A stretch of 64,000 nucleotides of DNA. Origin: CAVPDA01 sp963702495. GTDB lineage: Bacteria; Pseudomonadota; Gammaproteobacteria; Burkholderiales; Rhodocyclaceae. Positions 25,801 to 35,242 of the stretch are shown in pieces. The notes beneath the pieces were generated by a model that saw only the letters and a list, made by a program, of their open reading frames with translations, was not told the origin of the DNA and did no database searches. The stretch is taken from the NCBI GenBank assembly GCA_963702495.1, contig CAVPDA010000004.1:186001-250000 (forward strand), in the 5' to 3' direction. The position numbers and the translations under genes are program-made. Numbering within the stretch: the first letter of the stretch is position 1; each line of letters starts with the position of its first letter.

Positions 25801-26839
25801 CAGCGCGCCTGCGCCTGCAGGCTGCGCAGCGGAAGCAGGTCGCGGTCGAAGGTTCCCGGCGTGCGATTGGTCACGGCGATCGGCCCGGCGAGGATCCACT
25901 GCTGCGGCGCGAGTTGGGTCACTGCCTCCTGCGGCAGCAGCGGCTGCAGGTCCGCCTCCAGCGTCAAGGCCGCCCGCGGGGCGCCGGCGTACAGGGCGCC
26001 GGGGTCGATTTCCGCCACCCTGGCCTTGACGCGCCGGAACGGCACGGCAGCGAACGGCGCCGCCTCGATCGCCGCCGTCCCCTTCAGGTTCATGCCTTCG
26101 GCATCGACGGCGAGGGTGAACGCCGACAGGTTGCCCTGCCCCGCCGCCTGCACCCGGTAGTCCTTGCCTTCGCGCGCGCCGGCCAGTTCGACACCGGCTT
26201 GCAGCGCAAACGGCGACTCCGCGCCGACGCTGGCGTGGCCATTCACCGTACCGGCGGGACTGTCGAAGCGCAGCCGCTCGATCCGGTGCACCTGTCCGTC
26301 GCTGTGCAGCCCGGCCTCGATGCCGGTCAGCTCGACGCCGGGCTCATCCTTGTCCTGCGCCATGCTCGCCAAAGCCAGACGGCCGAGCGGACAGGCGCTC
26401 GATCCGCAGCGCGATCGGCAGCGCCAGCGACTGGGGCGCTTGCAGCGGCGCGTCGGAAGAACGGCTCGACACGGCCACGGATGCCGCACTCAGCGACCGC
26501 ACGTTCAACTCGCCGTGCGCCAGCGCCAGGGGATCCCAGTCCAGGGCGAACTCGCGCACCCGCAGTCGGGTGTCGGCGTCCGTGTAACGCAACTCGGCGA
26601 ATCGCGGCGACGCGAGCAGGCTGCCGCCCTCTACCTCGACTGCGAGCCGCCCGCCGCTCAGCCGCTCCGCGACCTGGGCCAGCGTCACCAGTCCTGCCCG
26701 AGTCGTCGCCAGCCACACCGGCGCAAGCACCAGCAGCAGCACCGGCAGACGCCACGAACAGCTCGATCCAGTGGTGCCTGCGCCGCGCAGCGGGCGTCGG
26801 CGCGGGTGGCGGGGACGATGCGGTTTGACTCTCGTTCAT
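22887..26839 (-). pseudogene. tamB: TamB translocation and assembly module protein, interrupted by two frameshifts
   Basis: Three frames must be joined. The start MNESQTASSPPPAPTPAARR at 26839 leads into a membrane anchor that continues in another frame (VLLLVLAPVWLATTRAGLV, about 26742 onward). A second shift near 26385-26395 leads into a 1200-codon frame to 22887. The combined protein would be about 1315 aa, normal for TamB: N-terminal anchor, long beta-strand repeat groove, and a C-terminal DUF490 domain (DGTFDAYGQYLAIERGIV). It would span the periplasm as TamA's partner in outer-membrane lipid or protein traffic. Either the gene is decaying or the sequence has two indels. Confidence 0.85.
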
Positions 26840-26844
26840 GCCGG

Positions 26845-28701
26845 TCAGAAGGCAATCGCGACGGAGAAATGCACACGAAACTGCTGGTCGCGCTGCCCGT
26901 AGCCGACGTCGAGGGCAAGCGGGCCGGCCGGGCTCCTCCAGCGCGCACCCAGGCCGTAGCCCGAGAACAGCCGCGCCTGCTCGGACCTGTCCCAGGCGTT
27001 GCCGGCGTCATAGAAGGCGGCGCCGCCCCACTGCCGGTCGAACCAATGCACGTATTCCACGCTGCCGACCGCCAGCTTGCGTCCGCCGACCACGGCGTTG
27101 CCGTCGGGCACGCCCAGACTCTGATAGCTGTAGCCGCGCACCGACTGCGAACCCCCGGTGCGGAAGAGGGAATCCTGGGGGATGCCGTCGAGGCTGCTGG
27201 CGGCGGTGTAGCCCAGCTCGGCGCGCAGGACAAGGGCATCGAGTTCGCCGACCGGCAGGTAGTGTTGATAGCGGCCGTAGAAGCGGGCGAAGGTCTGGTC
27301 CGACAGCAGCGCCTTCGCCGCACCGCCGGCCTGAAGGTTTAGGACGTAGCCGCGGCGCGGGTCGAGCAGGTTGTCCACGTCACGGTAGGTCCAGGAATAG
27401 TTGAGGGTCAAGGCCGTCGAGATTGCGGACACGCCGCCCTCCGCGTCCGTCTGCTCGCGCTGCAGGTTGAGGGACAGGCGCGTTTCGATGCGGCCCCGCG
27501 TGCGCGCCCGCACCGCACCCGCCGCCACGCGGCGGGTGGACAGGCCTTCGATGTCGGTGCTCTCCGCCAGTACCCCGACGCTGTCCCGGAAGTCCTTCTC
27601 CGTCGGCGGCAGGTGGACGTCCGCGTAGCCGAACTGGCGCTTCTGGTCGACGCGCACCCCGCTCATCAGGTTCCATGCACGGTCGAGCAGATTGGTGTGG
27701 CGGAAGGTGAGTTCGACGTGGGCGCCGGTGTTGCTGCTGTAGCCTGCGCCCACCCCCATCCTCTTGGTCCGGGCTTCGCGCACGTGCACCCGCACCGGTA
27801 CTTCGGCGGCATGGGCCGGGTCGTTGTCGATATCCACCACCACGGAGGAAAAATAAGGCGTGTTCTGCAGCGCGCTCTGCAGTTGCAGCAAACGCTCCTG
27901 GCTGTAGCGCTCGCCGGGGCGGATCGTATAGTGGCGCTCCACCAGGTCGGCGGAGAATTTGTCGAGCCCCAACAGCTCGAGCCGCCCCAGCGTGAATGGC
28001 GGTCCGCTGTCATATACCACCCGCAGCGCCACCGTGGCGTCCTCCGGATCCACCTCGGCCCGGCTGTCGGCGATCGCCGCGGCAGGGTAATCCTCCGCCA
28101 GCAATTGACGCAGAACGCCCTGCTTGGCCGTGTCCCACGCCTGCTGGCGGAAGGGCAGGCCGGCGGGCAGACTCCAGCCTCGACGCAGCGCCTCGACTCG
28201 CGCCGCACGCTCCGCGCTGGTCTGAGCGATGTCCCCGGTGAACTCGATGTCGAGGCTCCGCACTTCGGCGCGCCGGCCGGGCTGGACGGAGACCTTCAGC
28301 CGCTTGCCGGCGCCTTCCGCAACAATCTCGATTTCGGGCGTGAAGTAGCCTTCCGTCGCCAGCAACTCCGTGATCTGCTTGCGCACCTGGCGCGTGACCC
28401 GCAGCCGTTCGCCTTCATCCTGCAGGCCGGTCCCGCCCGGCGCGACGTCCACATGCTCCCGCAGCAACGCACGCAGCTCGGCCGGCGCGTCGATGTCCAC
28501 GGCCAACGCCCCGTCCGGCTGCGCCCGCACCGATGCCGCCGCGATGATCAGAATGGCGGCCAGCAGCCATCCCGCAAGGCAGGACAGGCGTGAGCGCCAC
28601 GAGCCATACGGTACGGGAACGAAAGAGCAGGGGAAAGCTGGATCGGCACGGGCGGATTCTAGCAACCTCCGCCTCGGCGCGAAGCGCCGGAGCCGGCGCA
28701 T
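26845..28701 (-). CDS. tamA: TamA outer-membrane assembly protein (BamA family)
   Basis: About 618 aa from the ATG at 28701. The hydrophobic leader (AGWLLAAILIIAAASVRAQ) sits unusually far in, so a non-ATG start closer to it is possible. POTRA repeats follow (RSLDIEFTGD, GRLELLGLDKFS), then a 16-strand Omp85 barrel (MGVGAGYSSNTGAHVELTF, GGSQSVRGYSYQSLG) ending in Phe (FSVAIAF), the BAM-recognition end. It is five bases from tamB, forming the usual TamAB unit. The open frame extends far upstream to 30420 only because stops are rare antisense to the next gene. Confidence 0.9.
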   Translation of the reverse strand: MRRLRRFAPRRRLLESARADPAFPCSFVPVPYGSWRSRLSCLAGWLLAAILIIAAASVRAQPDGALAVDIDAPAELRALLREHVDVAPGGTGLQDEGERLRVTRQVRKQITELLATEGYFTPEIEIVAEGAGKRLKVSVQPGRRAEVRSLDIEFTGDIAQTSAERAARVEALRRGWSLPAGLPFRQQAWDTAKQGVLRQLLAEDYPAAAIADSRAEVDPEDATVALRVVYDSGPPFTLGRLELLGLDKFSADLVERHYTIRPGERYSQERLLQLQSALQNTPYFSSVVVDIDNDPAHAAEVPVRVHVREARTKRMGVGAGYSSNTGAHVELTFRHTNLLDRAWNLMSGVRVDQKRQFGYADVHLPPTEKDFRDSVGVLAESTDIEGLSTRRVAAGAVRARTRGRIETRLSLNLQREQTDAEGGVSAISTALTLNYSWTYRDVDNLLDPRRGYVLNLQAGGAAKALLSDQTFARFYGRYQHYLPVGELDALVLRAELGYTAASSLDGIPQDSLFRTGGSQSVRGYSYQSLGVPDGNAVVGGRKLAVGSVEYVHWFDRQWGGAAFYDAGNAWDRSEQARLFSGYGLGARWRSPAGPLALDVGYGQRDQQFRVHFSVAIAF

Positions 28702-28875
28702 CGGGCTGCCGAACCGGTCCGGCAACGGGCGCGGCCGCACGCACCCATCTGTTTTGCATATCTCCGGGCAGAAACCGGTTCCGGGACAATTCGTTGCGCT
28801 GCGCAATTCGCCACAGCCCCGAAGGCCGGCAGCGCCTAGCATAAGCACGACATTCCCGGCAGGAGAAGTCTGCTC

Positions 28876-30465
28876 ATGTTCTTGCAGCAGTTGTTGCCCA
28901 ATGGAACGCGACTGGCGTTCCACGATCTGGAGCCCGACGAAATGGAAAGCTGGCTGGAAAGGCTGCCGTCGGCCCAGCCCGGCGAAGCGGCACGGGCACT
29001 GGTCGCACAACTTGCCGAACTGCGGAAAGCGAATCTCACCGTGCGCAGCCGGCTCAAGCTGCTGGAACTCATGCGCGACAAGGCGGAAAGCCTGCTGCCC
29101 GACATCGAGCAGCGGCTCGGCGGCGCCTCCCTGCCGTTGGCGCCGGCCCTGCAGCAAGCCGTGATCGACGGCAACAACCTGCTGAAGGCGTTGGCGCTGG
29201 GCTATGCGATGGTCGCCGACGCCGTTTGCGGAAAATGGTCCGGCCGGGGTTTCCAGAAGCCGCTGCTCCTGGCGGTGTCCCAGGCACTGCGCCTCAACGG
29301 CCGGCGGCTCGAGTTGGCCTATGCCGCCTATGCCCGCGGCTCTCGTTCGGCGTGGACCGAACTGCACCGACTGTACCGTCTCGCACGCGCTGCGGGAGCG
29401 GCCAGCATGCCTGCGGAGAACGCGGCGGAATCGCCGGAACGGCTCTACGTCAACGCGCTGCTGCTGGCTTTCGCCGAGCCGACCCGCTTCGCGCCGGGCG
29501 ACCTGGATCGGGTGCAGTTCTACCTCGAACGCTATGGCCATCTGGCGCAGCTCGAACCGGCCTCCACGCTGCCGGCCCCGGGCGAGCGCGGCGCCTTCCT
29601 CGTCCGCGAGGGGGCGACGGAGGCCGGATTCTCGCTCCACCGATGGCGCGACGGTGCGTTGCAGCCCAGCGACCTGGTGCTGCGCTGCGATCCGCTGGTG
29701 AAAAAGCTGCTGGCGCAGATCGGCGGCCTGGAACGGGGCATCCTGCCGGCCAAGCTCGGGCTGCCGCGGATCGCGGCACGGCCCGAATATCTCCCGCTGC
29801 TGCGGGAACTGGCCAAGCTGTGGAGCGCGCCGCCGTCGCGCCGCCACCCCCGCATGCGCTTCCATCCGCGCGTCGATGTGGTGCTGGGATGCACGGCGCT
29901 GCGCGCATTCATCGCGGGTCCGGCGTTCCACCGCCGCACGCAGGACGGGCCGATTGCCGCGGATGCCGAGGGCGAGATGACAGAATGGTCCGTAACGAAC
30001 GAGAGTCCGGACGGTTTCGCCCTGCGCTATGTCGGCGGCAACACCGGCGAGGTGAAGGTGGGGGAGATCCTCGCCATCCGTCCGCGCGGCAGCTCGGCGA
30101 TGCACATCGCCATCGTGCGGCGCGCCACCAGCACCGTCGCCAGCCTCGAAATCGGCGTTCAGATGCTGGCGTCGCGGGCAGCCGCAACCACGGTTAACCT
30201 GCCCGGGGAAAGCGGGCCGGAATCGGTCGTGCAACGCCAGGTGCAGGTCATCTTCCTGCCGCGCATGCCGGCCTTCGACGACGCCCCGGCAATCCTCGCG
30301 CCTCCGGGCACGATCGGCTACGGCGTCGAGTTCGACATGCCGTGCAAGGGAAGGCACATGCTGATGCGCGTCGCGCGCTGCATCGCGAAGACCCCCACGT
30401 GCGAGGTCCTCGTGCTGCAAAAGCCGGCGGCGTACAGCGATGAGGAATCGGAAGCCGCAGCGTGA
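28876..30465 (+). CDS. PilZ-domain-like protein, about 529 aa
   Basis: The protein begins MFLQQLLPNGTRLAFHDLEP. It has a long helical N-terminal region (~300 aa) and then RRHPRMRFHPRVDVVLG, which resembles the PilZ RxxxR c-di-GMP-binding start. A mixed beta region (TNESPDGFALRYVGGN, VGEILAIRP) follows. I place it with large betaproteobacterial PilZ-like proteins; c-di-GMP binding is inferred and the second PilZ motif (D/NxSxxG) is only approximated by TNESPDG. It is transcribed away from tamA. Confidence 0.6.
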   Translation: MFLQQLLPNGTRLAFHDLEPDEMESWLERLPSAQPGEAARALVAQLAELRKANLTVRSRLKLLELMRDKAESLLPDIEQRLGGASLPLAPALQQAVIDGNNLLKALALGYAMVADAVCGKWSGRGFQKPLLLAVSQALRLNGRRLELAYAAYARGSRSAWTELHRLYRLARAAGAASMPAENAAESPERLYVNALLLAFAEPTRFAPGDLDRVQFYLERYGHLAQLEPASTLPAPGERGAFLVREGATEAGFSLHRWRDGALQPSDLVLRCDPLVKKLLAQIGGLERGILPAKLGLPRIAARPEYLPLLRELAKLWSAPPSRRHPRMRFHPRVDVVLGCTALRAFIAGPAFHRRTQDGPIAADAEGEMTEWSVTNESPDGFALRYVGGNTGEVKVGEILAIRPRGSSAMHIAIVRRATSTVASLEIGVQMLASRAAATTVNLPGESGPESVVQRQVQVIFLPRMPAFDDAPAILAPPGTIGYGVEFDMPCKGRHMLMRVARCIAKTPTCEVLVLQKPAAYSDEESEAAA

Positions 30466-30507
30466 ACTCCGGGCCAGGAAGCGGTCGAGGCCGCCGACGC
30501 CGGCACG

Positions 30508-30963
30508 CTACTTCGCCTGCACGTGCATGATGGCGGTCAGTTCCCGAATCGGCGTGTCGCCCGGCTTGAGCTCGGTTTTCCAGGTGGGCCCCACATAGGG
30601 GCTCTGGATCTTCACCCAACTCTTCGATGTACGCAGGCCAGAGGCACCGTCCAGGATGAGGTACATCTGGCGCAGCTTCTTGCCTTCCGGCAGGTCGGAT
30701 GGCTGGCCCAGCCCGCCCGGCATCACGAACTCGCGGCCCGACCGGCGGTAGAAGGCAACGACTTTCTCATAGGCATCGGTCGTGACATAGATCGTGGTCT
30801 TGCCCGCCTCCTCGCCGGTCTTGGATGCGGCGCGGCGGTTGACGGCCTCGGTCGTGTACTCGTCGATCTGCGCCCCAGGGTAGGGCTTGAACGGCGCAGC
30901 GTGGGCCAGCATCGCAGCCGCCGCCAGGGCGCATGCCAACAGGACCTTCAATGCATCATTCAT
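30508..30963 (-). CDS. Hypothetical secreted protein, ~150 aa
   Basis: From MNDALKVLLACALAAAAMLA the protein carries a signal peptide ending near AHA. The mature part (PFKPYPGAQIDEYTTEAV, DAYEKVVAFYRRSGREF, LRQMYLILDGASGL) resembles periplasmic proteins of unknown function in environmental betaproteobacteria. A TTG start 12 nt upstream is possible. No catalytic motif seen. Confidence 0.65.
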   Translation of the reverse strand: MNDALKVLLACALAAAAMLAHAAPFKPYPGAQIDEYTTEAVNRRAASKTGEEAGKTTIYVTTDAYEKVVAFYRRSGREFVMPGGLGQPSDLPEGKKLRQMYLILDGASGLRTSKSWVKIQSPYVGPTWKTELKPGDTPIRELTAIMHVQAK

Positions 30964-31030
30964 GATTCCGATCAACTCACAGGATTGGACCGCTGGTGCG
31001 CCCCTCCCGCAACGGCCGCACCTCGTCCTT

Positions 31031-31741
31031 TCAACCGCTGGCCAGGCGGTGGGCCCAGCGCGTCGTTTCCGGCAGGCGATAGCGCCCGGTACAGGCCATC
31101 ACCCAGTGAATGGCGGTGGCCAGGCTGACGCGATGACCGATCGAGACGAACAGGGGTTTCACGCCGAGCCGCGTACGCAGCACGGCACCGATCACTTCGC
31201 CCTTGTCCGTCAGCGGCGACCAGGCGCCCCGCGAATCCAAAACATTATCATATTCGCCGATCAGCCGCGTCTTCGCCACGCCGATGGACGGCACGTCCGC
31301 CAGCAAGCCGACATGGCTGGCGATGCCGCAGCGGCGCGGATGAGCGATGCCCTGTCCGTCGTATAGGACGAGATCGGGGACAATTGCGAGCCGCTGCAGC
31401 GCCGCCAGCACTGCCGGAGCCTCGCGGAACGACAGCAATCCGGGCACATAGGGGAAGCGCGTGGGAAGGCGGGCGAGCGCATGATCCACCAGCCGCAGTT
31501 CCGGATAGTTCAGGACCGCCACCGCCGCCCGCGTCGTCCGCCCTTCGTCCTCGAAGCCGACATCAATGCCGGCGACATGGCGAACGGGCGGCAGCCGGTC
31601 TTCCCGCACCACCGCCGCGCTCAGTTCCCGCTGCAGCGCGGCCGCTTCTTTCGGCGTCAAGTTCCAGTCGTGCAGCCCGGCGAGCCTCGACGGCCGTACC
31701 AGGCGATGGGGATCGGCCGCGGACCCGTCAGTCGGCTTCAT
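31031..31741 (-). CDS. nfi: Endonuclease V
   Basis: This 236-aa protein shows the endonuclease V motifs: VAGIDVGFEDEG with the first catalytic Asp, PYVPGLLSFREAP, DLVLYDGQGIAHPRRCG and the lysine in IGVAKTRLIGEY. The enzyme cleaves one base 3' of deoxyinosine in DNA, and of inosine in RNA. It is transcribed divergently from the YjbQ gene, whose start is 57 bp away. Confidence 0.92.
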   Translation of the reverse strand: MKPTDGSAADPHRLVRPSRLAGLHDWNLTPKEAAALQRELSAAVVREDRLPPVRHVAGIDVGFEDEGRTTRAAVAVLNYPELRLVDHALARLPTRFPYVPGLLSFREAPAVLAALQRLAIVPDLVLYDGQGIAHPRRCGIASHVGLLADVPSIGVAKTRLIGEYDNVLDSRGAWSPLTDKGEVIGAVLRTRLGVKPLFVSIGHRVSLATAIHWVMACTGRYRLPETTRWAHRLASG

Positions 31742-31797
31742 ACGAACGTTCCGGTGCGGGATTAGAATAATTGCATCGGACAGGCGGGCATCGACGC

Positions 31798-32208
31798 ATG
31801 AGGCGCATCATAGAGCTTGCGACGCAGCGGCGGGAAGAGCTGATCGACATCACAGCCGCGGTGGGCGAGGCGGTGCGGGACAGCGGCGTGCGCGAGGGCA
31901 TCGCCACGGTCTATGCCCAGGGCGCGACCGCTGCCGTCATGATTCAGGAAAACTGGGATGCGAGCGTGCCCACCGACGTGATCGAACTGCTGCGGCGCCT
32001 GATTCCGCGCGGCGTCTGGCTGCACGACCGCCAGGACGGAAACGGCGACGCTCATCTGAAGGCGGGGCTCGTCGGTCCCTCCCAGACCATCCCCGTGATC
32101 GACGGCCAGTTGGGCCTGTCCACCTGGCAGGGGATCTTCTTCTGCGAGTTCGATGGGCCGCGCACCCGGCGAACCCTCGTATGCACCATCCTCGCGGACG
32201 TCGGCTGA
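31798..32208 (+). CDS. YjbQ family protein
   Basis: This 136-aa protein (start MRRIIELATQRREELID) has the UPF0047/YjbQ core: GIATVYAQGATAAVMIQEN, NGDAHLKAGLVGPSQTIPV and GTWQGIFFCEFDGPR-type blocks (here LSTWQGIFF). YjbQ proteins have weak thiamine-phosphate-synthase activity in vitro; the physiological role is open. It is the first gene of a rightward run of overlapping or closely spaced genes. Confidence 0.8.
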   Translation: MRRIIELATQRREELIDITAAVGEAVRDSGVREGIATVYAQGATAAVMIQENWDASVPTDVIELLRRLIPRGVWLHDRQDGNGDAHLKAGLVGPSQTIPVIDGQLGLSTWQGIFFCEFDGPRTRRTLVCTILADVG

Positions 32209-32242
32209 CTTCCGCGTCCACGGACATCGCCCCGCACGCGTC

Positions 32243-32896
32243 ATGCCCTTCCCGCGACTGCTGCTGCTGATCGCACTGCTCGCTTTCCTCGTCGCCTTCG
32301 TGCAGATGGGGGTGATCTCGATCGCCTTCGAGAAATTGGGCCTGTCGCCGGAATCGGCGTATCTGCTGCTGCTCACCACGCTCTTCGGCAGCCTCGTCAA
32401 TCTACCCCTGTTCTCGGTGGCGTCGTCGTGGTCTCCGACCGAACTGCCGTCGCCGCTGCAGCGGGTATTCCGCTTCGACCACCCACCCTTCGCCGGGCGC
32501 ACGGTGGTGGCGGTGAACGTCGGCGGCTGCGTCGTGCCGGTCGCCTTCTCCCTCTTCCTGCTCGCGCGCACGCACGTGCCGCTGTACCAGGTGCTGCTGA
32601 CCGTGGCCGCGGTGGCGGCGATGTCCTACAACTTCAGCCGACCCATTGCCGGGGTCGGCATCGGCATGCCCATCTTCATCGCGCCGCTCACAGCAGCCCT
32701 GGTCGCGGCAGCCGTCGGTACCGAGCAGCGGGCGGTGCTGGCCTATGTCGGCGGCACCCTGGGCGTGCTGATCGGCGCCGATGTGCTGCGCCTCGGCAGC
32801 ATCCGGCAACTCGGCGTACCCTTCGCATCCATCGGCGGCGCCGGCACCTTCGATGGGATTTTCATCTCCGGCATCGTCGCCGTGCTCCTGGCGTGA
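32243..32896 (+). CDS. DUF1614 integral membrane protein
   Basis: This 217-aa protein begins MPFPRLLLLIALLAFLVAFV. Several membrane helices are visible (FEKLGLSPESAYLLLLTTL, VAVNVGGCVVPVAFSLFLL, GMPIFIAPLTAALVAAAV, VGGTLGVLIGADVL). The NVGG and GIGMPIFIAP motifs are typical of DUF1614. Function is unknown. It ends three bases before the ATG of the NUDIX gene (32899). Confidence 0.75.
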   Translation: MPFPRLLLLIALLAFLVAFVQMGVISIAFEKLGLSPESAYLLLLTTLFGSLVNLPLFSVASSWSPTELPSPLQRVFRFDHPPFAGRTVVAVNVGGCVVPVAFSLFLLARTHVPLYQVLLTVAAVAAMSYNFSRPIAGVGIGMPIFIAPLTAALVAAAVGTEQRAVLAYVGGTLGVLIGADVLRLGSIRQLGVPFASIGGAGTFDGIFISGIVAVLLA

Positions 32897-32898
32897 GT

Positions 32899-33339
32899 AT
32901 GGAACCGATCAACCGACGCTCCGCCGGCGTGGTCGTGGTGCGGCAGATGGCGCAGGAATGGCGCACGCTGCTGCTGCGCTGCTACAGCTACTGGGACTTT
33001 CCCAAGGGCCTGATCGATGCCGGCGAAGAGCCGCTCGCCGCGGCGATCCGCGAAACGGCCGAGGAGGCCGCACTCACCGATCTCGTATTCCGTTGGGGCC
33101 ACGAGTTTCGCGAAACCGAGCCCTACGCCCGCGGCAAGGTGGCGCGCTACTACCTGGCGGAATCGCCCGCCGGAAGGGTATCACTGCCGGTCAGCGCAGA
33201 ACTGGGACGCCCCGAACACGACGAGTTCCGCTGGGTCAGCATGACCGAGGCGCGCCACCTGCTGGGGCCGCGCCTGCTTCCCATACTGTCCTGGGCCGAG
33301 GCACGCATCGCCCGCGCCCTCGAGACGCCACCGCAATGA
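32899..33339 (+). CDS. NUDIX hydrolase
   Basis: This 146-aa protein starts MEPINRRSAGVVVVRQ. The NUDIX box starts in FPKGLIDAGEE and ends in RETAEEAAL; the normally glycine position near its end is Ala. A WDFPKG lead and VSMTEARHLL tail resemble Ap4A- or nucleotide-cleaving members. An in-frame GTG at 32893 could also serve as start. The stop overlaps the next start (ATGA), linking it to the prim-pol gene. Confidence 0.85.
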   Translation: MEPINRRSAGVVVVRQMAQEWRTLLLRCYSYWDFPKGLIDAGEEPLAAAIRETAEEAALTDLVFRWGHEFRETEPYARGKVARYYLAESPAGRVSLPVSAELGRPEHDEFRWVSMTEARHLLGPRLLPILSWAEARIARALETPPQ

Positions 33340-34133
33340 GCAAGACGCCCGACGACATCCGCGACGCTGCGCTGGCCTACCTCGCCCTGGGCTGGTCGGT
33401 GATTCCGCTCCTGCCCGGCGAGAAGCGGCCCCTCGCCGCATGGCTCGAATTCCAGCAGCGTCTTGCTAGCCGCGGCGAGATCGCGACCTGGTTCCGCGAC
33501 TGCCCGTCCGCCAACATCGCCATCGTCACCGGCACGGTGTCGGGGATCGTTGTGCTGGATGCGGACGTCCGCCATGGCGGCGCGCAGAGCCTGGCGCGGC
33601 TCGAAGCCGGGCACGGCCGGCTGCCGCTCACGGTAGAGGCGATCAGCGGGGGCGGCGGACGCCATCTCTACTTCGCCCATCCCGGCGGCCTGCTGCACAA
33701 TCGCACCGGCTTCGAGCCCGGCCTCGACCTGCGCGGCGACGGCGGGTACATCGTCGCTCCTCCGTCCTTGCATCCCAACGGCACCGGCTACCGCTGGGAG
33801 CCCGGTCGATCACCGGCCGAATGCATTCCCGCCGCACTCCCCGACTGGCTGCTGCCCTATCTGGGAAGCGGCGGCGAGCACCACGGACACCCGCTGTCGC
33901 ACTGGCGCCAACTGGTGCGGTCGGGCGTGGCGCAAGGCACGCGCAACAGCACCATCGCATCGCTCGCCGGGCATCTGCTGTGGCACGGCGTGGACCCGGA
34001 AGTGGTACTCGACCTCATGCTGTGCTGGAACGACCGGCGCTGCCGGCCGCCGCTGTCCGACGACGAGGTCGCACGCACCGTGGGCAGTATCGTGCGCACC
34101 CAGCGCCGCCATGTTGACCCGACCCACGGATGA
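33336..34133 (+). CDS. Stand-alone primase-polymerase (prim-pol) domain protein
   Basis: This 265-aa protein begins MSKTPDDIRDAALAYLALGW. The bifunctional prim-pol N-domain is recognised by WSVIPLLPGEKRPL, ATWFRDCPSANIAIVTG, the metal-binding VVLDADVRHGG and GGGGRHLYFAHPGG. A C-terminal PriCT-1-like helical part follows (TRNSTIASLAGHLLWHGVD, LSDDEVARTVGSI). Such domains usually sit in phage, plasmid or helicase-fused primases. Here it is free-standing between NUDIX and RtcA genes, overlapping both. It may prime, repair or bind nucleic acids. Confidence 0.8.
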   Translation: MSKTPDDIRDAALAYLALGWSVIPLLPGEKRPLAAWLEFQQRLASRGEIATWFRDCPSANIAIVTGTVSGIVVLDADVRHGGAQSLARLEAGHGRLPLTVEAISGGGGRHLYFAHPGGLLHNRTGFEPGLDLRGDGGYIVAPPSLHPNGTGYRWEPGRSPAECIPAALPDWLLPYLGSGGEHHGHPLSHWRQLVRSGVAQGTRNSTIASLAGHLLWHGVDPEVVLDLMLCWNDRRCRPPLSDDEVARTVGSIVRTQRRHVDPTHG

Positions 34134-35242
34134 ACCGCGTGCCGCAGCCCATCCTGCACATCGACGGTGCCCACGGCGAAGGAGGAGGCCAACTAGTGCG
34201 CAGCGCGGTGGCCCTCGCCGCCATCAGCGGGCGCCCGCTGCACATCCGGAACATCCGCGCCGGGCGCACCAAGCCGGGACTCGCGGCGCAGCACCTGACG
34301 GCAGTGCGCGCGGTGGCGGCCCTGTGCGACGCGGCGCTGGACGGCGCCAGCGTCGGTGCCAGCGAACTCACGTTCGCACCGCGGACCGTGCATGGCGGCG
34401 ACTATCGCTTCGACGTCGGTACCGCCGGCAGCATCACGCTGGTCCTGCAGGCGCTGCTGCCCGTGCTCCTGGCAGCCGATCGGCCCAGCCGCGTCACCAT
34501 CCGCGGCGGCACGGATGTGCGCGGAGCGCCGCCGGTGGACTACCTTGCCTGCGTGCTCCTGCCCTTGCTCGCGCGCATGGGCGCCGAGACGCAGATGATC
34601 GTCGAACGGCGCGGCTATTTTCCGCGCGGCGGCGGCAGCGTGACGCTGGAGACCCGACCCGCCACGCTCAAGCCGCTGGTCATCGACCATGCCGGTGACC
34701 TGCGGCATATCGCCGGCATCGCCCATGTTGCGAATCTGCCCGCCGACATCGCCCGGCGCATGAGCCGCACGGCAGCCGATAGCCTGCAAGGCATGGGCGT
34801 GCCGGTGCAGATCGAAGCCCGCATTCTGGGTCCCGATGCCGCCCTGGGCATGGGGGGCGCGATCGTGCTGTGGGCGGAAACGGAACACGCCCGGCTCGGT
34901 GCCGCCCGGGTGGCGCAGCGCGGCGTGCCAGCCGAGCGTCTCGGCACCGAGGCGGCAGAGGAACTGCGCGCCGATATTGCCTGCGACGCCGCCCTCGACG
35001 TTCATGCCTGCGACCAGATGCTGATCCATCTCGCCCTCGCCGATGCCGCGTCGCGCCTCACCTGCCGCCACCTGTCGAATCACGCTCGATCCGCCATCTG
35101 GCTGATCGAGCAGTTTCTGGCGGTGCGCTTTCATGTGGTCGAAGCGGATGCAGGCGCATCGATCGAAGTCGAGCCGTGCGGCAGTGCCCGGCCGCACCGG
35201 ATCGCGCGTGCCATGGCAGATCGAGCAGGATCCACACCATGA
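34130..35242 (+). CDS. rtcA: RNA 3'-terminal phosphate cyclase
   Basis: This 370-aa protein starts MNRVPQPILHIDGAHGEGGG, and the GEGGGQLVRSAVALA signature is diagnostic. Other family blocks are GRTKPGLAAQHLTAV, DVGTAGSITLVLQALLPVL, RRGYFPRGGG and DQMLIHLALA. A candidate catalytic His lies in CRHLSNHARS. RtcA converts RNA 3'-phosphate ends to 2',3'-cyclic phosphate using ATP. Its usual partner rtcB is not in the window. The gene overlaps both neighbours (ATGA junctions). Confidence 0.92.
   Translation: MNRVPQPILHIDGAHGEGGGQLVRSAVALAAISGRPLHIRNIRAGRTKPGLAAQHLTAVRAVAALCDAALDGASVGASELTFAPRTVHGGDYRFDVGTAGSITLVLQALLPVLLAADRPSRVTIRGGTDVRGAPPVDYLACVLLPLLARMGAETQMIVERRGYFPRGGGSVTLETRPATLKPLVIDHAGDLRHIAGIAHVANLPADIARRMSRTAADSLQGMGVPVQIEARILGPDAALGMGGAIVLWAETEHARLGAARVAQRGVPAERLGTEAAEELRADIACDAALDVHACDQMLIHLALADAASRLTCRHLSNHARSAIWLIEQFLAVRFHVVEADAGASIEVEPCGSARPHRIARAMADRAGSTP

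Noticed and set aside
22722..26828. A 1368-codon open frame on the plus strand
   Set aside because: It lies exactly antisense to tamB. Its composition (Arg/Gln/His/Ala-rich, no domain) is that of a stop-poor shadow frame in GC-rich DNA.
28702..30420. Upstream extension of the TamA frame giving a 1191-aa protein
   Set aside because: The extension is antisense to the PilZ-like gene and lacks any recognisable domain; the leader sequence and barrel fit the shorter form.
32781..33335. Upstream part of the frame that carries the prim-pol gene
   Set aside because: It overlaps the NUDIX gene in a different frame and is Arg-rich without a domain; the ATG at 33336 overlaps the NUDIX stop.
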